Shown: positions 1 through 9,773 of the stretch, in pieces | How the letters are laid out: each line of letters begins with the position of its first letter | Numbering within the stretch: position 1 is the first letter of the stretch | Source of the DNA: Bacteroides sp. | GTDB lineage: Bacteria; Bacteroidota; Bacteroidia; Bacteroidales; Muribaculaceae | DNA length: 64,000 nt | NCBI GenBank assembly: GCA_014801535.1 | Contig: JAAVEA010000011.1 | Span: forward strand, 29,216-93,215 | Direction: 5' to 3' | Notes under the pieces: generated by a model | What the model saw: only the letters and a program-made list of their open reading frames with translations | What the model was told of the DNA's origin: nothing | The model's database searches: none | Made by a program: the position numbers and the translations under genes

Positions 1-1068
1 GGTAAGTTTCTGGTCGCCTCCCATGAATGTTGAGTAGGCTGCGCCGCTACCGTCATGATATTTTACGAAATAGGAACTTTCAATAGGCTTTCTTTCTCTT
101 GTCACCTTATAGTCCTTATTCACATCATAGATCCAATATGTTGTGGTGTAGTCGATGCCGTTAGGGGTATAATACACAAAATCCTCAGGTGCTTTCTTCA
201 CGGCAATGTCATTGGAATAGCCATACATCGAACCCACAAAGTCATGAATCACATTCTTTGTATACGATGATAACGGTTTAAAAGGAACTCCGGCGGTGGC
301 TGCAAATTCCTTGGCAGCGTAATAAGCTCCTAAGGGAGCCCAATGATGATCGGTGCGGAGATATATATCTTCTTCCACATGGTCAGCCAACGCATTATAG
401 GCGTTAACTCCTCTTGCCCCGTTTTCAAGTCTGGAGTATATATTCTTTATGAAAGGTTGCTGAGGTTTTGTCACACTCTTTGCTTTATCGGGAGTATAGA
501 ACTCGGATGAAAGCGGAATCACCATTGCATATACTTTCACCCCCGGCATCTCTTTCTGATATTCGCTCACCGCACGTGCAAATTCCACACCTCCGCTTGC
601 CGAGCCTCCGAAGGCATTCAGCGCCCTGACATTCGGACCGCTCCCCACAATGATTATACCCGATCCCCCTATCTTGGCATTCTCATCTGCATTGATATGA
701 TTCTCGTATTCCTCAAGTTCGGCAGGAGTTGCATCAGGAGCCGGAGCAGGTTTGTCGGTTACGTTGCTTTCCCCTTTATGAAAAGAAATAGTTTCCTCTT
801 CATCGGAAAAGGAAAAGCGTATAAGGTCGCGTATCTTCATACTTGCCGACATAAATTCATCTCTGAACGGTTCCGTATCGCTGAACCAGTCGGAAAGTTC
901 TTTCGCATAACTGGCATCCGCAAGTTTTTCCTTGGTAAATTCAGGAAATTCCGCCAGATCTCGCTTTTCAAGTTCTGAATATCGGCTGCGGGGCAGAAAC
1001 AGTATTACTCCTGTCAACGCCACGAAGGCAACCGATACAATCCATATATATAATTTCGCCGGTGTCAT
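1..1068 (-). CDS. DHHW family protein, MBOAT partner (3' end outside window)
   Basis: This reading frame starts with ATG at 1068 and stays open to the window edge, so the C-terminus is missing. It begins with one hydrophobic segment (about residues 5-25), as expected for a periplasmic protein with an N-terminal membrane anchor. Near residue 265 it carries the motif LRTDHHW, the signature of the DHHW/AlgJ-AlgX family. Those proteins work with membrane-bound O-acyltransferases to acetylate exopolysaccharide or cell-wall glycans. The MBOAT gene lies 3 nt upstream, so the two are surely co-transcribed. The glycan acylated here is unknown. Family call is strong; the role is inferred from the pair. 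Confidence 0.85.
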   Translation of the reverse strand, partial: MTPAKLYIWIVSVAFVALTGVILFLPRSRYSELEKRDLAEFPEFTKEKLADASYAKELSDWFSDTEPFRDEFMSASMKIRDLIRFSFSDEEETISFHKGESNVTDKPAPAPDATPAELEEYENHINADENAKIGGSGIIIVGSGPNVRALNAFGGSASGGVEFARAVSEYQKEMPGVKVYAMVIPLSSEFYTPDKAKSVTKPQQPFIKNIYSRLENGARGVNAYNALADHVEEDIYLRTDHHWAPLGAYYAAKEFAATAGVPFKPLSSYTKNVIHDFVGSMYGYSNDIAVKKAPEDFVYYTPNGIDYTTTYWIYDVNKDYKVTRERKPIESSYFVKYHDGSGAAYSTFMGGDQKLT

Positions 1069-1071
1069 TTT

Positions 1072-2565
1072 TTAAAATCTGGTATAAATAAAGGCATTGT
1101 TGGTTGCTCCCACGAGAAGAGCCACACATAAAACAAGAATTATTACCGAAGCCAATCCTTTAAGTGCGGCATCAATATAGTTCCCTCCTGAGGAGTGCTG
1201 AGGAAGAATGTGCATGAAGGCTGTCTCAATCCATCTGCGTAGGGGAATACAGAAAACAAGAGCTACAACCCAAAGCCAGAAATTGTCGGTAAGCGCTGTT
1301 TCCTCAACAATGGAGAATGTGAGTTCCCTTTGTCCGAATGCCGAACTGAACCATAATTTCATCTTATCGAAATTATCGAAATAGAATATTCCCCATCCTA
1401 TCACAACAATAACAAGAGCATAGATATGCATGATGAAAGAGGGAATCCAACGTCTGACCTTAAAAATCGCATATTTTTCAATCACGAGTATAAGTCCGAA
1501 ATAAAGTCCCCATAAAATGAAGTTCCAGCTTGCTCCGTGCCACATTCCTGTAAGAAACCATACCGTCAGAAGGTTGAGCATCTGATGTCTGCGGTTTCCT
1601 CCCATCGGTATATATGTATAATCTCTGAAGAAAGAGCCCAGGGAGATATGCCAGCGTCTCCAGAAATCCGTAACGGAGTTGCAGCAATAGGGATGATTGA
1701 AGTTTTCGTTGAAATGGAATCCCATTGCGCGACCCATACCGATAGCCATATCCGAATAGCCTGAAAAATCAAAATATATCTGCAACGCAAATGCAAACAT
1801 CCCAATCCACGCTCCCCATACGGAAAGATTCTCCACGCCATCGGCAAGAAACTGCGTGGCGATTTCGGAAAGCATGTTGGCAAGAATCACCTTCTTTCCA
1901 AGACCGATGAAAAATCTATATGAGCCCTCCATGAAATCGTTGGCAGTTATATGACGGTGATGTATCTCGTGCGCCACTGTGCCATATCTAACGATAGGGC
2001 CTGCGATAAGCTGAGGAAACATGGAGATATATAGAAGGAGATCGAGAAAGTTTTTCTGTGCGGGCGAATCCTTGCGATATACATCTACAAGATATGATAT
2101 CGACTGAAAGATATAAAAACTTATACCTATTGGCAGAGCAAGTCGGGGGGCTCCAAGATCAATCCCTAAAGATCGCAGCGTATCGTTGAAGAAACCAAGA
2201 TATTTAAAAGTGCCGAGAATGGCCAGATCCAATATAAGACCGGTCACAAGCCAGAATTTTCTCGCTTTTTTGGCTTTTGAAATGGCAAGTCCGCATATAT
2301 AATTGAATATTACGCAGATTATCATCAGGAATACATAAACCGGTTCTCCCCATGAATAAAAGAAGAGCGAGAAAATAACAAGTGCGATGTTACGAGCCCT
2401 GAAACCGGGATACTGATAACCTGATTTCTCGGGATCTTCATCAAACAGGATCGTGCCTTCTTTCTCTCGGAACAGGACTTTCTTGTCAAGCCATGCAGCA
2501 AACAGATAAAGAAGCACGAAGGCCGGTAGAAAGACAAAAATAAAAAATAGATCTGAAAAAACCAT
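1072..2565 (-). CDS. MBOAT family membrane-bound O-acyltransferase
   Basis: A 497-residue polytopic membrane protein of the AlgI/DltB-like MBOAT family. The family motifs are visible: DFWRRWHISLGSFFRDYTY in the middle, then FLTGMWHGASWNFILWG, whose WHG histidine is the expected catalytic residue. Length matches AlgI (about 500). It probably moves acyl groups across the inner membrane to a periplasmic acceptor, handing over to the DHHW protein encoded 3 nt downstream. A Bacteroidetes promoter lies about 60-90 nt upstream. Which polymer is modified cannot be told, because further genes would lie beyond the window edge. Confidence 0.92.
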   Translation of the reverse strand: MVFSDLFFIFVFLPAFVLLYLFAAWLDKKVLFREKEGTILFDEDPEKSGYQYPGFRARNIALVIFSLFFYSWGEPVYVFLMIICVIFNYICGLAISKAKKARKFWLVTGLILDLAILGTFKYLGFFNDTLRSLGIDLGAPRLALPIGISFYIFQSISYLVDVYRKDSPAQKNFLDLLLYISMFPQLIAGPIVRYGTVAHEIHHRHITANDFMEGSYRFFIGLGKKVILANMLSEIATQFLADGVENLSVWGAWIGMFAFALQIYFDFSGYSDMAIGMGRAMGFHFNENFNHPYCCNSVTDFWRRWHISLGSFFRDYTYIPMGGNRRHQMLNLLTVWFLTGMWHGASWNFILWGLYFGLILVIEKYAIFKVRRWIPSFIMHIYALVIVVIGWGIFYFDNFDKMKLWFSSAFGQRELTFSIVEETALTDNFWLWVVALVFCIPLRRWIETAFMHILPQHSSGGNYIDAALKGLASVIILVLCVALLVGATNNAFIYTRF

Positions 2566-2628
2566 CTTAATTTACATTGATGTGCTGAAGTAGCTCGTAC
2601 TACTTTATTTTCCAACTTTTTTGACCTG

Positions 2629-2660
2629 CAAAGTTAACACTTCTCCATCACTATACAAAA
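2629..2660 (-). promoter_or_regulatory. Promoter for the MBOAT-DHHW operon
   Basis: On the minus strand there is a TTTG box (2656-2659), a 19-nt spacer and the -7 box TAACTTTG (2629-2636), which fits the Bacteroidetes primary-sigma consensus. It would give a leader of about 55 nt before the ATG at 2565. Confidence 0.7.
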
Positions 2661-2843
2661 TTAATCATCCGCTTAGTGAGCATTCATTGTTAAAATGATA
2701 ATTTTTTGTTAAAGTCAAGTATATTTTATTAATTTATTTGTTATAATTTTGTAAATTTCAACATGACGCTACAAAAGAAGTTTAAACAGCTTCTACATTT
2801 TATAAATGTCATTCAGGAAATAATTAATGATATTGGCTTGATG

Positions 2844-2869
2844 TAGGAACGCACCCAAGGTGTGTCCGA
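2844..2869. repeat. Degenerate copy of the GGACGCACC palindromic repeat
   Basis: GGAACGCACCCAAGGTGTGTCC is an imperfect inverted repeat resembling the two better copies near 12.94 and 13.0 kb. It lies in the 364-nt intergenic region 2566-2929. That region otherwise holds the leftward promoter, AT-rich DNA, and weak -7 boxes for the rightward operon at 2744-2751 (TAATTTTG) and 2890-2897 (TATTTTTG). Confidence 0.55.
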
Positions 2870-2929
2870 CCATTCCCAAATACATTAACTATTTTTGTTT
2901 GCGCTACTTAAAATAAATAATTTAGATAA

Positions 2930-3772
2930 ATGGAAATTATAGAGAATAAAGAATTTGGCGGCGAACGACCGCTTTTCGCAACCCACGACCTCAAACTAAT
3001 CAACGTTACAATACATGCCGGCGAATCAGCATTGAAGGAATGTTCCGACATCGAAGCGGTAGGATGCCGTTTTGAAGGGAAGTATCCTTTCTGGCATGTT
3101 GACAGATTTATCATACGCGATTCCATATTCACCGAAGGCGCCCGTGCGGCCCTATGGTATTCCACCGGGCTTCAGATGACCGACACTCTTGTAGAGGCGC
3201 CCAAGATGTTTCGCGAAATGTCGGGAATCATCCTCGATAAGGTCAGGATTCCTGACGCACAGGAAACCTTGTGGCATTGCCGTAATATTTCACTGCATAA
3301 GGTTGAAGTGGATCATGCCGATTATATCTTCATGCATTGCGATAATATTGAGATCGACGACTATCATCAGAATGGAAACTATTCTTTCCAATATTGCAAG
3401 AATGTAGTGATCCGCAACGCCACGATAAATTCAAAAGATGCTTTCTGGAACACAGAGAATGTAACCGTTATCGATTCCGAACTCAACGGAGAATATCTCG
3501 GATGGCATTCAAAGAATCTGCACCTGATTAATTGTAAGATTTCGGGTACACAGCCCCTCTGCTATTGTGATAATCTTATCATGGAAAACTGCACTATGGC
3601 TGAGGATTGTGATCTCGCTTTCGAGGAAAGCAAGCTACAGGCAGATGTTGATTCCGTAATCACTTCTGTCAAAAATCCCACATCAGGTGTGATTGAAGCC
3701 AAGGGATATGGAGAAATCATCATCGACAAGAATGTTAAACAGCCGGCCGACTGCAGGATTATTGTAAAATAG
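2930..3772 (+). CDS. DUF3737 family right-handed beta-helix protein
   Basis: A 280-residue protein matching the DUF3737 family. It has the characteristic opening with GERPLFA and GESALKE followed by KYPFWH, and then runs as short strands, each a slightly varied repeat such as 'xxNVxIxNxxI', which suggests a pectate-lyase-like parallel beta-helix. No signal peptide is seen, so it should be cytoplasmic. Biochemical function of the family is not established. It is the first gene of a rightward operon (gap of 9 nt to the PatB-like gene, then the MATE exporter), an arrangement that hints at a shared metabolic or detoxification role. Confidence 0.85.
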   Translation: MEIIENKEFGGERPLFATHDLKLINVTIHAGESALKECSDIEAVGCRFEGKYPFWHVDRFIIRDSIFTEGARAALWYSTGLQMTDTLVEAPKMFREMSGIILDKVRIPDAQETLWHCRNISLHKVEVDHADYIFMHCDNIEIDDYHQNGNYSFQYCKNVVIRNATINSKDAFWNTENVTVIDSELNGEYLGWHSKNLHLINCKISGTQPLCYCDNLIMENCTMAEDCDLAFEESKLQADVDSVITSVKNPTSGVIEAKGYGEIIIDKNVKQPADCRIIVK

Positions 3773-3781
3773 AATTATAAT

Positions 3782-4960
3782 ATGAATAGAAGTTGGTTTG
3801 ATGAAACGCCCGAACGAAGAGGTTCGGGATGTATGAAATGGGATGAGGCTCCCGACCCCGATGTTATCCCATTATGGGTGGCGGATATGGATTTCAAGAC
3901 TGCGCCAAATGTGATCCGTGCTCTTGAAAAAAGAGTGGAACATGGTGTGTTCGGATATACTCTGCTCGATGATTCATATTATCATTCGCTCACGGAATGG
4001 TTCGCCTCACGGCATGATTATTTCTTTGAGCGTGATGCTGTTATCGCAGTTCCTGGAGTTGTGCCCGCCATCTCTGCTATAATAAAGGCTCTCTCTCCTG
4101 AGGGAAGCGGTGTGATTGTCCAGACCCCGGTATATAACTGTTTCTTCTCCTCGATCCGTAACAACGGGTGCAAGGTTGTGGAGGCTCCCTTACAGAGAGT
4201 TGACCATGAAGACGGCACTTTCTCCTACCTTATGGATTTTGAAGCATTGGAAAAAGCCGCTTCACGCGAGGATGTGCATCTGATGCTTCTCTGCAATCCA
4301 CACAATCCGGCCGGTCGACTCTGGAGACGCGATGAGCTTGAAAAAGTAGCTGTAATATGCAGAAAAAACAATGTGATTGTTGTCAGCGACGAGATTCACT
4401 GCGAACTCACACAGCCGGGCGATGAATATTATCCGTATGGAAAGATAGACGATAAAGCCATTATATGTCTTAGTCCGTCTAAAGCGTTCAATACGGCCGG
4501 ACTTCAGATCGCCAATATCATAACCCCTTCCGATGATATCAAGGAAAAAATTGACAGGGCGGTGAATATCAATGAGGTCTGCGATGTCAATCCGTTTGGT
4601 CCGGTAGCTCTGAAAGCGGCCTATTCTGAAGATGGATATGAATGGCTCTGCGCTCTTCGGGAATATCTCTGGGCTAATTACGATCTTCTGTCAGGACGTT
4701 TCCGCGATGAACTTCCTCAATGTCCCGTGGGCAGGCTGGAGGCCACCTATCTCCCTTGGGTGGATGTTAGGGCGCTTGACATATCGGCTGAAGAAATTGA
4801 AAACCGTCTGCTCAAAGAAGCGAAAGTGTGGGTGAACTGTAGTGAAATGTATGGTGACCAGGGATATATACGAATTAATATAGCCACATCACGTTCTCGG
4901 CTTGAAGAGGGATTGAACCGTCTCATTGACTGGCTTAAAAAAGAATTAAACGGCAAGTAA
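3782..4960 (+). CDS. PatB/MalY family PLP-dependent C-S lyase or aminotransferase
   Basis: A 392-residue fold-type I PLP enzyme. The N-terminal WVADMDFKTAP is typical of the MalY/PatB branch. The PLP lysine is in SPSKAFNTAGLQIAN, and NPHNPAGR and SDEIHCEL are the conserved cofactor and substrate contacts. Family members cleave cystathionine or cysteine conjugates to a thiol, pyruvate and ammonia (cystathionine beta-lyase type); aminotransferase activity is an alternative. The length is normal. It sits between the DUF3737 gene (9 nt) and the MATE exporter (1 nt), so co-expression is nearly certain. Confidence 0.88.
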   Translation: MNRSWFDETPERRGSGCMKWDEAPDPDVIPLWVADMDFKTAPNVIRALEKRVEHGVFGYTLLDDSYYHSLTEWFASRHDYFFERDAVIAVPGVVPAISAIIKALSPEGSGVIVQTPVYNCFFSSIRNNGCKVVEAPLQRVDHEDGTFSYLMDFEALEKAASREDVHLMLLCNPHNPAGRLWRRDELEKVAVICRKNNVIVVSDEIHCELTQPGDEYYPYGKIDDKAIICLSPSKAFNTAGLQIANIITPSDDIKEKIDRAVNINEVCDVNPFGPVALKAAYSEDGYEWLCALREYLWANYDLLSGRFRDELPQCPVGRLEATYLPWVDVRALDISAEEIENRLLKEAKVWVNCSEMYGDQGYIRINIATSRSRLEEGLNRLIDWLKKELNGK

Positions 4961-4961
4961 T

Positions 4962-6497
4962 TTGAATATAGATTTAATATCATCAGGTAAACCGCTAAGT
5001 TTCCGTCAGCGTCTGTCGCTGACGGCAAGTCTTGCATGGCCCGCTATTATCGCGCAGTTATCGAGCATACTCATGCAGTATATCGACGCAGCTATGGTGG
5101 GTAGACTTGGTGCGGATCCCTCGGCAGCCGTCGGATTAGTCTCCACGAGCCTATGGCTTTTCTGGGGGGTATGTTCGGCAGCCACAGTTGGATTCTCAGT
5201 TCAGATTGCTCATCGTATCGGAGCGGCAGACCACGAATCAGCGAAAGATATTTTTCGACAGGGAATTACCGGATCTTTTATTTTCGGCTTAATCATCGGA
5301 CTCATAGGTCTTGCTATTGCAAAACCGCTGCCTCATTGGCTTGGAGGCACGGAAGAGGTATGCCCTGATTCCTCTCTTTATTTTGCTGTCTTTGTGGCTG
5401 CACTTCCTCTGCTTACACTTAATTATTTAGGAAGCGGTGCGCTGAGGGCAGCCGGAAATATGGTTGTAGCGGGAGGATTGAATGTGATGATGTGTGCGCT
5501 TGATGTTGTATTCAACCTCTTCCTTATTTTTCCCACACGCACAGTATCCGTGCTTGATTTCGAATTCACTCTTCCCGGAGCCGGATTAGGGGTATTGGGA
5601 GCGGCACTTGGAACGGTAGCGGCCGAAACTGTAACAGCAGCTTCAATATTATGGTATGCTCTTACGAAAGAAAAGAGACTTGCTTTCCTGGGAAAGAAGT
5701 TTAGGGATTCAGCTGCCGGGGTGAAAAGAATCGCAGTGGAAAAAGGTGGTTTAATCAAACGATGGTTCCCTTCCGGCAACGTTCTTCACAATGCGCTCAG
5801 GGTAGCTGCTCCAATGACTCTTGAACATGCAGTGATCTGTGGTGCTCAGATAATGATAACCGTCATTGTGGCGCCTCTCGGCGTTTTTGCAATTGCCGCT
5901 AACTCATTCGCAGTGACAGCTGAAGCGCTTTGTTACATGCCGGGGTATGGAATAGCGGATGCTGCCACCACACTCACCGGACAAAGCTATGGAGCCGGAA
6001 GAAAAGATCTTGCAAGGAAATTCGGATGGCTTACAGTCAGTTCGGGAATGATAATCATGGGTGTAATGGGAGTCGCCCTTTGGTTATGGTCACCCGATGT
6101 TATGGCTCTGCTTACCCCCGTAAAACAGATTCAGGAAATGGGAGCTTCCTCTCTGCGCATAGAGGCATGGGCCGAACCGATGTTCGCCGCTGCCATAGTG
6201 GGTTACGGTGTAATGGTAGGCGTGGGCGATACGGTCATCCCCGCTATAATGAACTTTTCAAGCATATGGCTGGTGCGTGTGCCGCTGGCTGCCATACTTG
6301 CCGGGACAATGGGACTTAGCGGCGTCTGGCTGGCTATGTGTATCGAGCTTTCCTTCCGAGGTGTTATTTTCCTGTGGCGACTGGCCTCCGGAGCTTGGCT
6401 GAAACATGGTTTGAAAACCGATAAGAAAGAAAATGCTGCGATAGCGGAAGAAGAGATAGAGGAAGCAGAGATAGAGGAAGCAGAGAGCGCAAATTAA
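4962..6497 (+). CDS. MATE family multidrug/Na+ efflux transporter
   Basis: A 511-residue protein with about twelve hydrophobic segments and the MATE hallmarks: [20 protein letters not shown] at the start, [11 protein letters not shown], and a second half resuming with [10 protein letters not shown]. It would export cationic compounds using an ion gradient. The start is probably TTG at 4962: an in-frame stop lies at 4947-4949 and the next ATG is already inside helix 1. The C-terminus ends in an acidic tail ([12 protein letters not shown]) made by a 15-bp tandem duplication. Its stop codon lies in the loop of a hairpin shared with leuB, which converges on it. Confidence 0.9.
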   Translation: MNIDLISSGKPLSFRQRLSLTASLAWPAIIAQLSSILMQYIDAAMVGRLGADPSAAVGLVSTSLWLFWGVCSAATVGFSVQIAHRIGAADHESAKDIFRQGITGSFIFGLIIGLIGLAIAKPLPHWLGGTEEVCPDSSLYFAVFVAALPLLTLNYLGSGALRAAGNMVVAGGLNVMMCALDVVFNLFLIFPTRTVSVLDFEFTLPGAGLGVLGAALGTVAAETVTAASILWYALTKEKRLAFLGKKFRDSAAGVKRIAVEKGGLIKRWFPSGNVLHNALRVAAPMTLEHAVICGAQIMITVIVAPLGVFAIAANSFAVTAEALCYMPGYGIADAATTLTGQSYGAGRKDLARKFGWLTVSSGMIIMGVMGVALWLWSPDVMALLTPVKQIQEMGASSLRIEAWAEPMFAAAIVGYGVMVGVGDTVIPAIMNFSSIWLVRVPLAAILAGTMGLSGVWLAMCIELSFRGVIFLWRLASGAWLKHGLKTDKKENAAIAEEEIEEAEIEEAESAN

Positions 6498-6509
6498 GAT
6501 TTGCGCTCT
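6484..6509. terminator. Bidirectional hairpin holding both stop codons
   Basis: A perfect 11-bp stem (AGAGCGCAAAT / ATTTGCGCTCT) encloses a 4-nt loop TAAG. The MATE stop (6495-6497) and the leuB stop (complement of 6494-6496) both use this loop, so the two convergent genes overlap by 4 nt there. No long T-tract follows on either side, so termination strength is uncertain. Confidence 0.65.
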
Positions 6510-7558
6510 ATATATTCAACCAGCCATTCACCTATCTCTTTAGTGCCATATTTCTTTCCTCCTTCAATCTGTATTTCAGGTGTGCGGACATTGGCATCAA
6601 GCGAAGCGTTCACAGCTTCTCTTATCAAGGATCCCTCCTCTTTGAGGTCGAAATATTCAAAAAGCATCGCCACAGAAAGCACCTGCGCCAAAGGATTTGC
6701 TATATTCAGCCCTTTGGCCTGCGGCCAGGATCCATGAATCGGTTCAAAAACAGGAGTGCTCTCACCCGTAGAAGCAGAAGGAAGCAAACCCATAGATCCG
6801 CTGATCACCGACCCCTCGTCGGTAAGTATATCCCCGAATGTGTTTTCAGTCACCATCACATCAAAGAATGTAGGCTCCTGGATCATTCGCATGGCGGCAT
6901 TGTCAACATACATGTAATCCGTCTTCACCTCCGGATATGAAACCTCCATCTCCTGAGCGATCTTTCTCCACAATCGGCTTGAAGCAAGCACATTTGCTTT
7001 GTCTACCACAGTAAGATGTCTGCGCCTTTTCATTGCATACTCAAAACCAACTTTCAATATACGCTCTATTTCAGGCCGTGTATAATAGTTTGTATCATAG
7101 GCCTTTTCATCATCTTCATACTTTTCTCCGAAATACATACCTCCCGTAAGTTCACGGATGCAGATAAAATCCGCTCCCTCCACAAGTTCTGCTCTTAAAG
7201 GCGATTTATGTATCAGACAGCTGAAAGTCTGCACCGGACGTATATTTGCATACAAACCAAGCTTCTTACGCATGGCAAGCAAACCCTGTTCGGGTCTAAC
7301 TTTTGCCGTAGGGTCATTATCAAACTTAGGATCGCCCACAGCTGAAAAAAGCACCGCATCCGCATTTCGGCATATCTCATAAGTGGCTTCAGGAAACGGA
7401 TCCCCAACCTTTTCTATAGCATCCGCTCCGCAGATGGCATATTCATAACTCACATTATGCCCGAATTTCTCACAGACTGCCGTCATCACATCAACACCGA
7501 CAGCCGAAATCTCAGGGCCTATTCCATCGCCCGGAAGAACCGCAATTCTAAAATTCAT
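6494..7558 (-). CDS. leuB: 3-isopropylmalate dehydrogenase
   Basis: A 354-residue NAD-dependent decarboxylating dehydrogenase that oxidises 3-isopropylmalate to 2-oxoisocaproate, the third step of leucine synthesis. The start [20 protein letters not shown], the [10 protein letters not shown] segment, and [14 protein letters not shown] with [10 protein letters not shown] are textbook LeuB motifs, and the length is normal. It is the last gene of the operon leuA-leuC-leuD-leuA-like-leuB, 22 nt after the preceding gene. If the neighbouring synthase makes citramalate, LeuB could also act on the C1-shorter substrate (inference). Confidence 0.97.
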   Translation of the reverse strand: MNFRIAVLPGDGIGPEISAVGVDVMTAVCEKFGHNVSYEYAICGADAIEKVGDPFPEATYEICRNADAVLFSAVGDPKFDNDPTAKVRPEQGLLAMRKKLGLYANIRPVQTFSCLIHKSPLRAELVEGADFICIRELTGGMYFGEKYEDDEKAYDTNYYTRPEIERILKVGFEYAMKRRRHLTVVDKANVLASSRLWRKIAQEMEVSYPEVKTDYMYVDNAAMRMIQEPTFFDVMVTENTFGDILTDEGSVISGSMGLLPSASTGESTPVFEPIHGSWPQAKGLNIANPLAQVLSVAMLFEYFDLKEEGSLIREAVNASLDANVRTPEIQIEGGKKYGTKEIGEWLVEYIERKS

Positions 7559-7580
7559 ATAGTTTTCTTTTTATATCTGT

Positions 7581-9146
7581 TTAATTCCTCAATTCCATCC
7601 AATGCGCCCCTGCCCTTATCTGACTTTCCATCAGATTGAGCATCTTTACAGTGGCCTTTATGGCCGACTCTGTCTGATCAGCGTCAAGACCGCGTGTCCG
7701 GTATGTCTTCTCTTCCCATATCCATGTAATGCTGGTCTGCACAAGAGCATCAGTGCGTCCTCCCGGAGGGATAGTTACGGCATAGTTTGAGAGATGAGGG
7801 AAGCCTCGGTCAAGCTTTTCTCTATAAATCTTTTTCACTGCTCTGACAATGGCATCAAATTGACCGCTCCCCGAGGCACTCTCCTCAAAAATCTTCCCAT
7901 TGATACTCAATTTTATCGATGCATGGGGTTCAAGGCCGAAGGCTGTGCTGACCATGTAGCTTACGAGTGTTACTTTTTCTTCATAAGCCTCATTATTCAG
8001 CACATCAGCCACTATGTAAGGGAGGTCTTCCTGCGTCACCACCTCTTTTTTGTCACCAAGCTCAATTATACGTTGCGTCACAGCTTTTGCTTCCTCTACG
8101 GAAAGTTCAAGCCCGAGTTCTTCAAGGTTACGGAGAATATTCGCCTTACCGCTGTTCTTCCCAAGAGCGTACTCTCTTTTTCGTCCGAAGCGCTCCGGAA
8201 GGAGATCATTATAATATAGTTTGGCTTTATTGTCGCCGTCGGCATGTACGCCCGCCACCTGTGTGAACACACACTCTCCCGTAATGGGACGGTTAGGAGG
8301 AATAGGGATACCGGAATAATTCTCCACAAGCCGGCTGACATCGTTGAGCTTGCTCTCCACTATTCCCGTCCGTGCGTTAAACTGATCTTTGAGAATTGCC
8401 TGCACACTGGCAAGTGGCGCATTACCGGCTCGTTCGCCAAGACCGTTTACAGCAGTGTGAATACCCCTGCATCCGCCCAATACCGCTGCCAGAACATTAG
8501 AAATAGCAAGGTCATAGTCATTATGGGCATGGAAGTCGAAATGAAACGCCGGATACCTCTTCACCATCTTTCTGATGAATAGCAGAAGCTCCAAAGGATT
8601 CAGTATGCCGAGAGTGTCGGAAAGCATAAAGCGCTTTATTCCGCAATCCTGAAGAGCGTCTATCATGGCATAAACATAGTCGGGTGAATTTTTCACTCCG
8701 TTGCTCCAGTCTTCAAGATAGACATTCACATCTATTCCCATTTCATGAGCCATGGAAATATTTCGTCTCACATCTTCAAAATGCTCCTCAGGCGTTTTTT
8801 TCAGCTGGTTCTCACAATGATTTCTCGAACCCTTGCAGAGTAGATTTATATTCCGGCAACCACATTCGGCTAACCATTGAAGCGATATACCGTCGTCTAC
8901 AAAACCTAACACCTCCACCCTATCAAGATAACCGGCTTTAGAAGCCCATCGGCAAATACGGCTTACAGCCTCTTTCTCACCTTCAGAAACGCGCGCCGAC
9001 GCAACCTCGATCCGGTCTACATTAAGATCCTGCAACAAGGCGCGTGCAATCATCAGTTTTTCCTGAGGCACAAAACTGACACCGCTTGTCTGTTCCCCAT
9101 CACGCAGGGTGGTGTCCATTATCTCTATTTCCTTTGAATAGCTCAT
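7581..9146 (-). CDS. Second alpha-isopropylmalate/citramalate synthase family enzyme
   Basis: A 521-residue DRE-TIM enzyme. The catalytic [13 protein letters not shown] is at the start, the metal-binding HAHNDYD near residue 205, and NGLGERAGNAP follows. A C-terminal LeuA allosteric domain runs from about 390 to 510 (ASGSGQFDAIVRAVKK). It is distinct from the leuA at the operon front, with different length and little identity beyond the motifs. Its ATG overlaps the leuD stop by 4 nt, so it is translated with leuD. Homologues in Bacteroides leucine operons are usually named only to family. Citramalate synthase, feeding isoleucine through LeuCDB, is my preferred guess; isopropylmalate or homocitrate synthase remain possible. 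Confidence 0.85.
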   Translation of the reverse strand: MSYSKEIEIMDTTLRDGEQTSGVSFVPQEKLMIARALLQDLNVDRIEVASARVSEGEKEAVSRICRWASKAGYLDRVEVLGFVDDGISLQWLAECGCRNINLLCKGSRNHCENQLKKTPEEHFEDVRRNISMAHEMGIDVNVYLEDWSNGVKNSPDYVYAMIDALQDCGIKRFMLSDTLGILNPLELLLFIRKMVKRYPAFHFDFHAHNDYDLAISNVLAAVLGGCRGIHTAVNGLGERAGNAPLASVQAILKDQFNARTGIVESKLNDVSRLVENYSGIPIPPNRPITGECVFTQVAGVHADGDNKAKLYYNDLLPERFGRKREYALGKNSGKANILRNLEELGLELSVEEAKAVTQRIIELGDKKEVVTQEDLPYIVADVLNNEAYEEKVTLVSYMVSTAFGLEPHASIKLSINGKIFEESASGSGQFDAIVRAVKKIYREKLDRGFPHLSNYAVTIPPGGRTDALVQTSITWIWEEKTYRTRGLDADQTESAIKATVKMLNLMESQIRAGAHWMELRN

Positions 9147-9739
9147 AACACTGCTTTCTCGAACAACTCCGTTTTTCCCTTATTTTCAAGCAGAAAATCA
9201 ATGTCGTCGAGAGCATTCATCAGACAATATTTCTTATATCCGTTAATTTCAAATTTCTCGCTCCTGCCTGTCGCCAAATTTGTCACGGTTTGATTCGGAA
9301 GATCCACTTCAACCTCCATGGCCGGATTCGCTTTTATGGATTTAAAAAGCTCGGCCAAGAAATCTTCCGTTACAACAACAGGTAAAACGAAGTTGTTGAG
9401 CTCATTATTCTTATGTATATCGGCGAAGAAACTGCTTATCACCACGCGGAAACCATATCCGGCGATTGCCCATGCTGCATGTTCGCGACTTGATCCGCTA
9501 CCGAAGTTTTTTCCGGCCACAAGAATCTCTCCCGAATAGTCGGGATTGTTAAGCACGAAATCTTTGTTTACACTCCCGTCGGGATTATAACGCCAGTCAC
9601 GGAAAAGATTCTCTCCGAAAAAGCTCTCCTCGCGTGTAGTTGCCTTCAGGAACCGCGCCGGAATAATCTGATCGGTATCAACATTCTCAAGTGGCAGAGG
9701 CACACAGCGGCTTCTTATTATATCGAATTTCTGTTTCAT
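9143..9739 (-). CDS. leuD: 3-isopropylmalate dehydratase small subunit
   Basis: A 198-residue small subunit of isopropylmalate isomerase, the partner of LeuC in converting 2- to 3-isopropylmalate. NVDTDQIIPARFLK and GSGSSREHAAWAI are the defining motifs. I start it at ATG 9739 (MKQKFDII): this gives the normal LeuD length, whereas extending to 9928 would add 63 residues that run into leuC. It begins 34 nt after leuC ends and overlaps the next gene by 4 nt. Confidence 0.96.
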   Translation of the reverse strand: MKQKFDIIRSRCVPLPLENVDTDQIIPARFLKATTREESFFGENLFRDWRYNPDGSVNKDFVLNNPDYSGEILVAGKNFGSGSSREHAAWAIAGYGFRVVISSFFADIHKNNELNNFVLPVVVTEDFLAELFKSIKANPAMEVEVDLPNQTVTNLATGRSEKFEINGYKKYCLMNALDDIDFLLENKGKTELFEKAVL

Positions 9740-9773
9740 AGGATATTTTCTTTTGAAAATTTTAACACTACCC

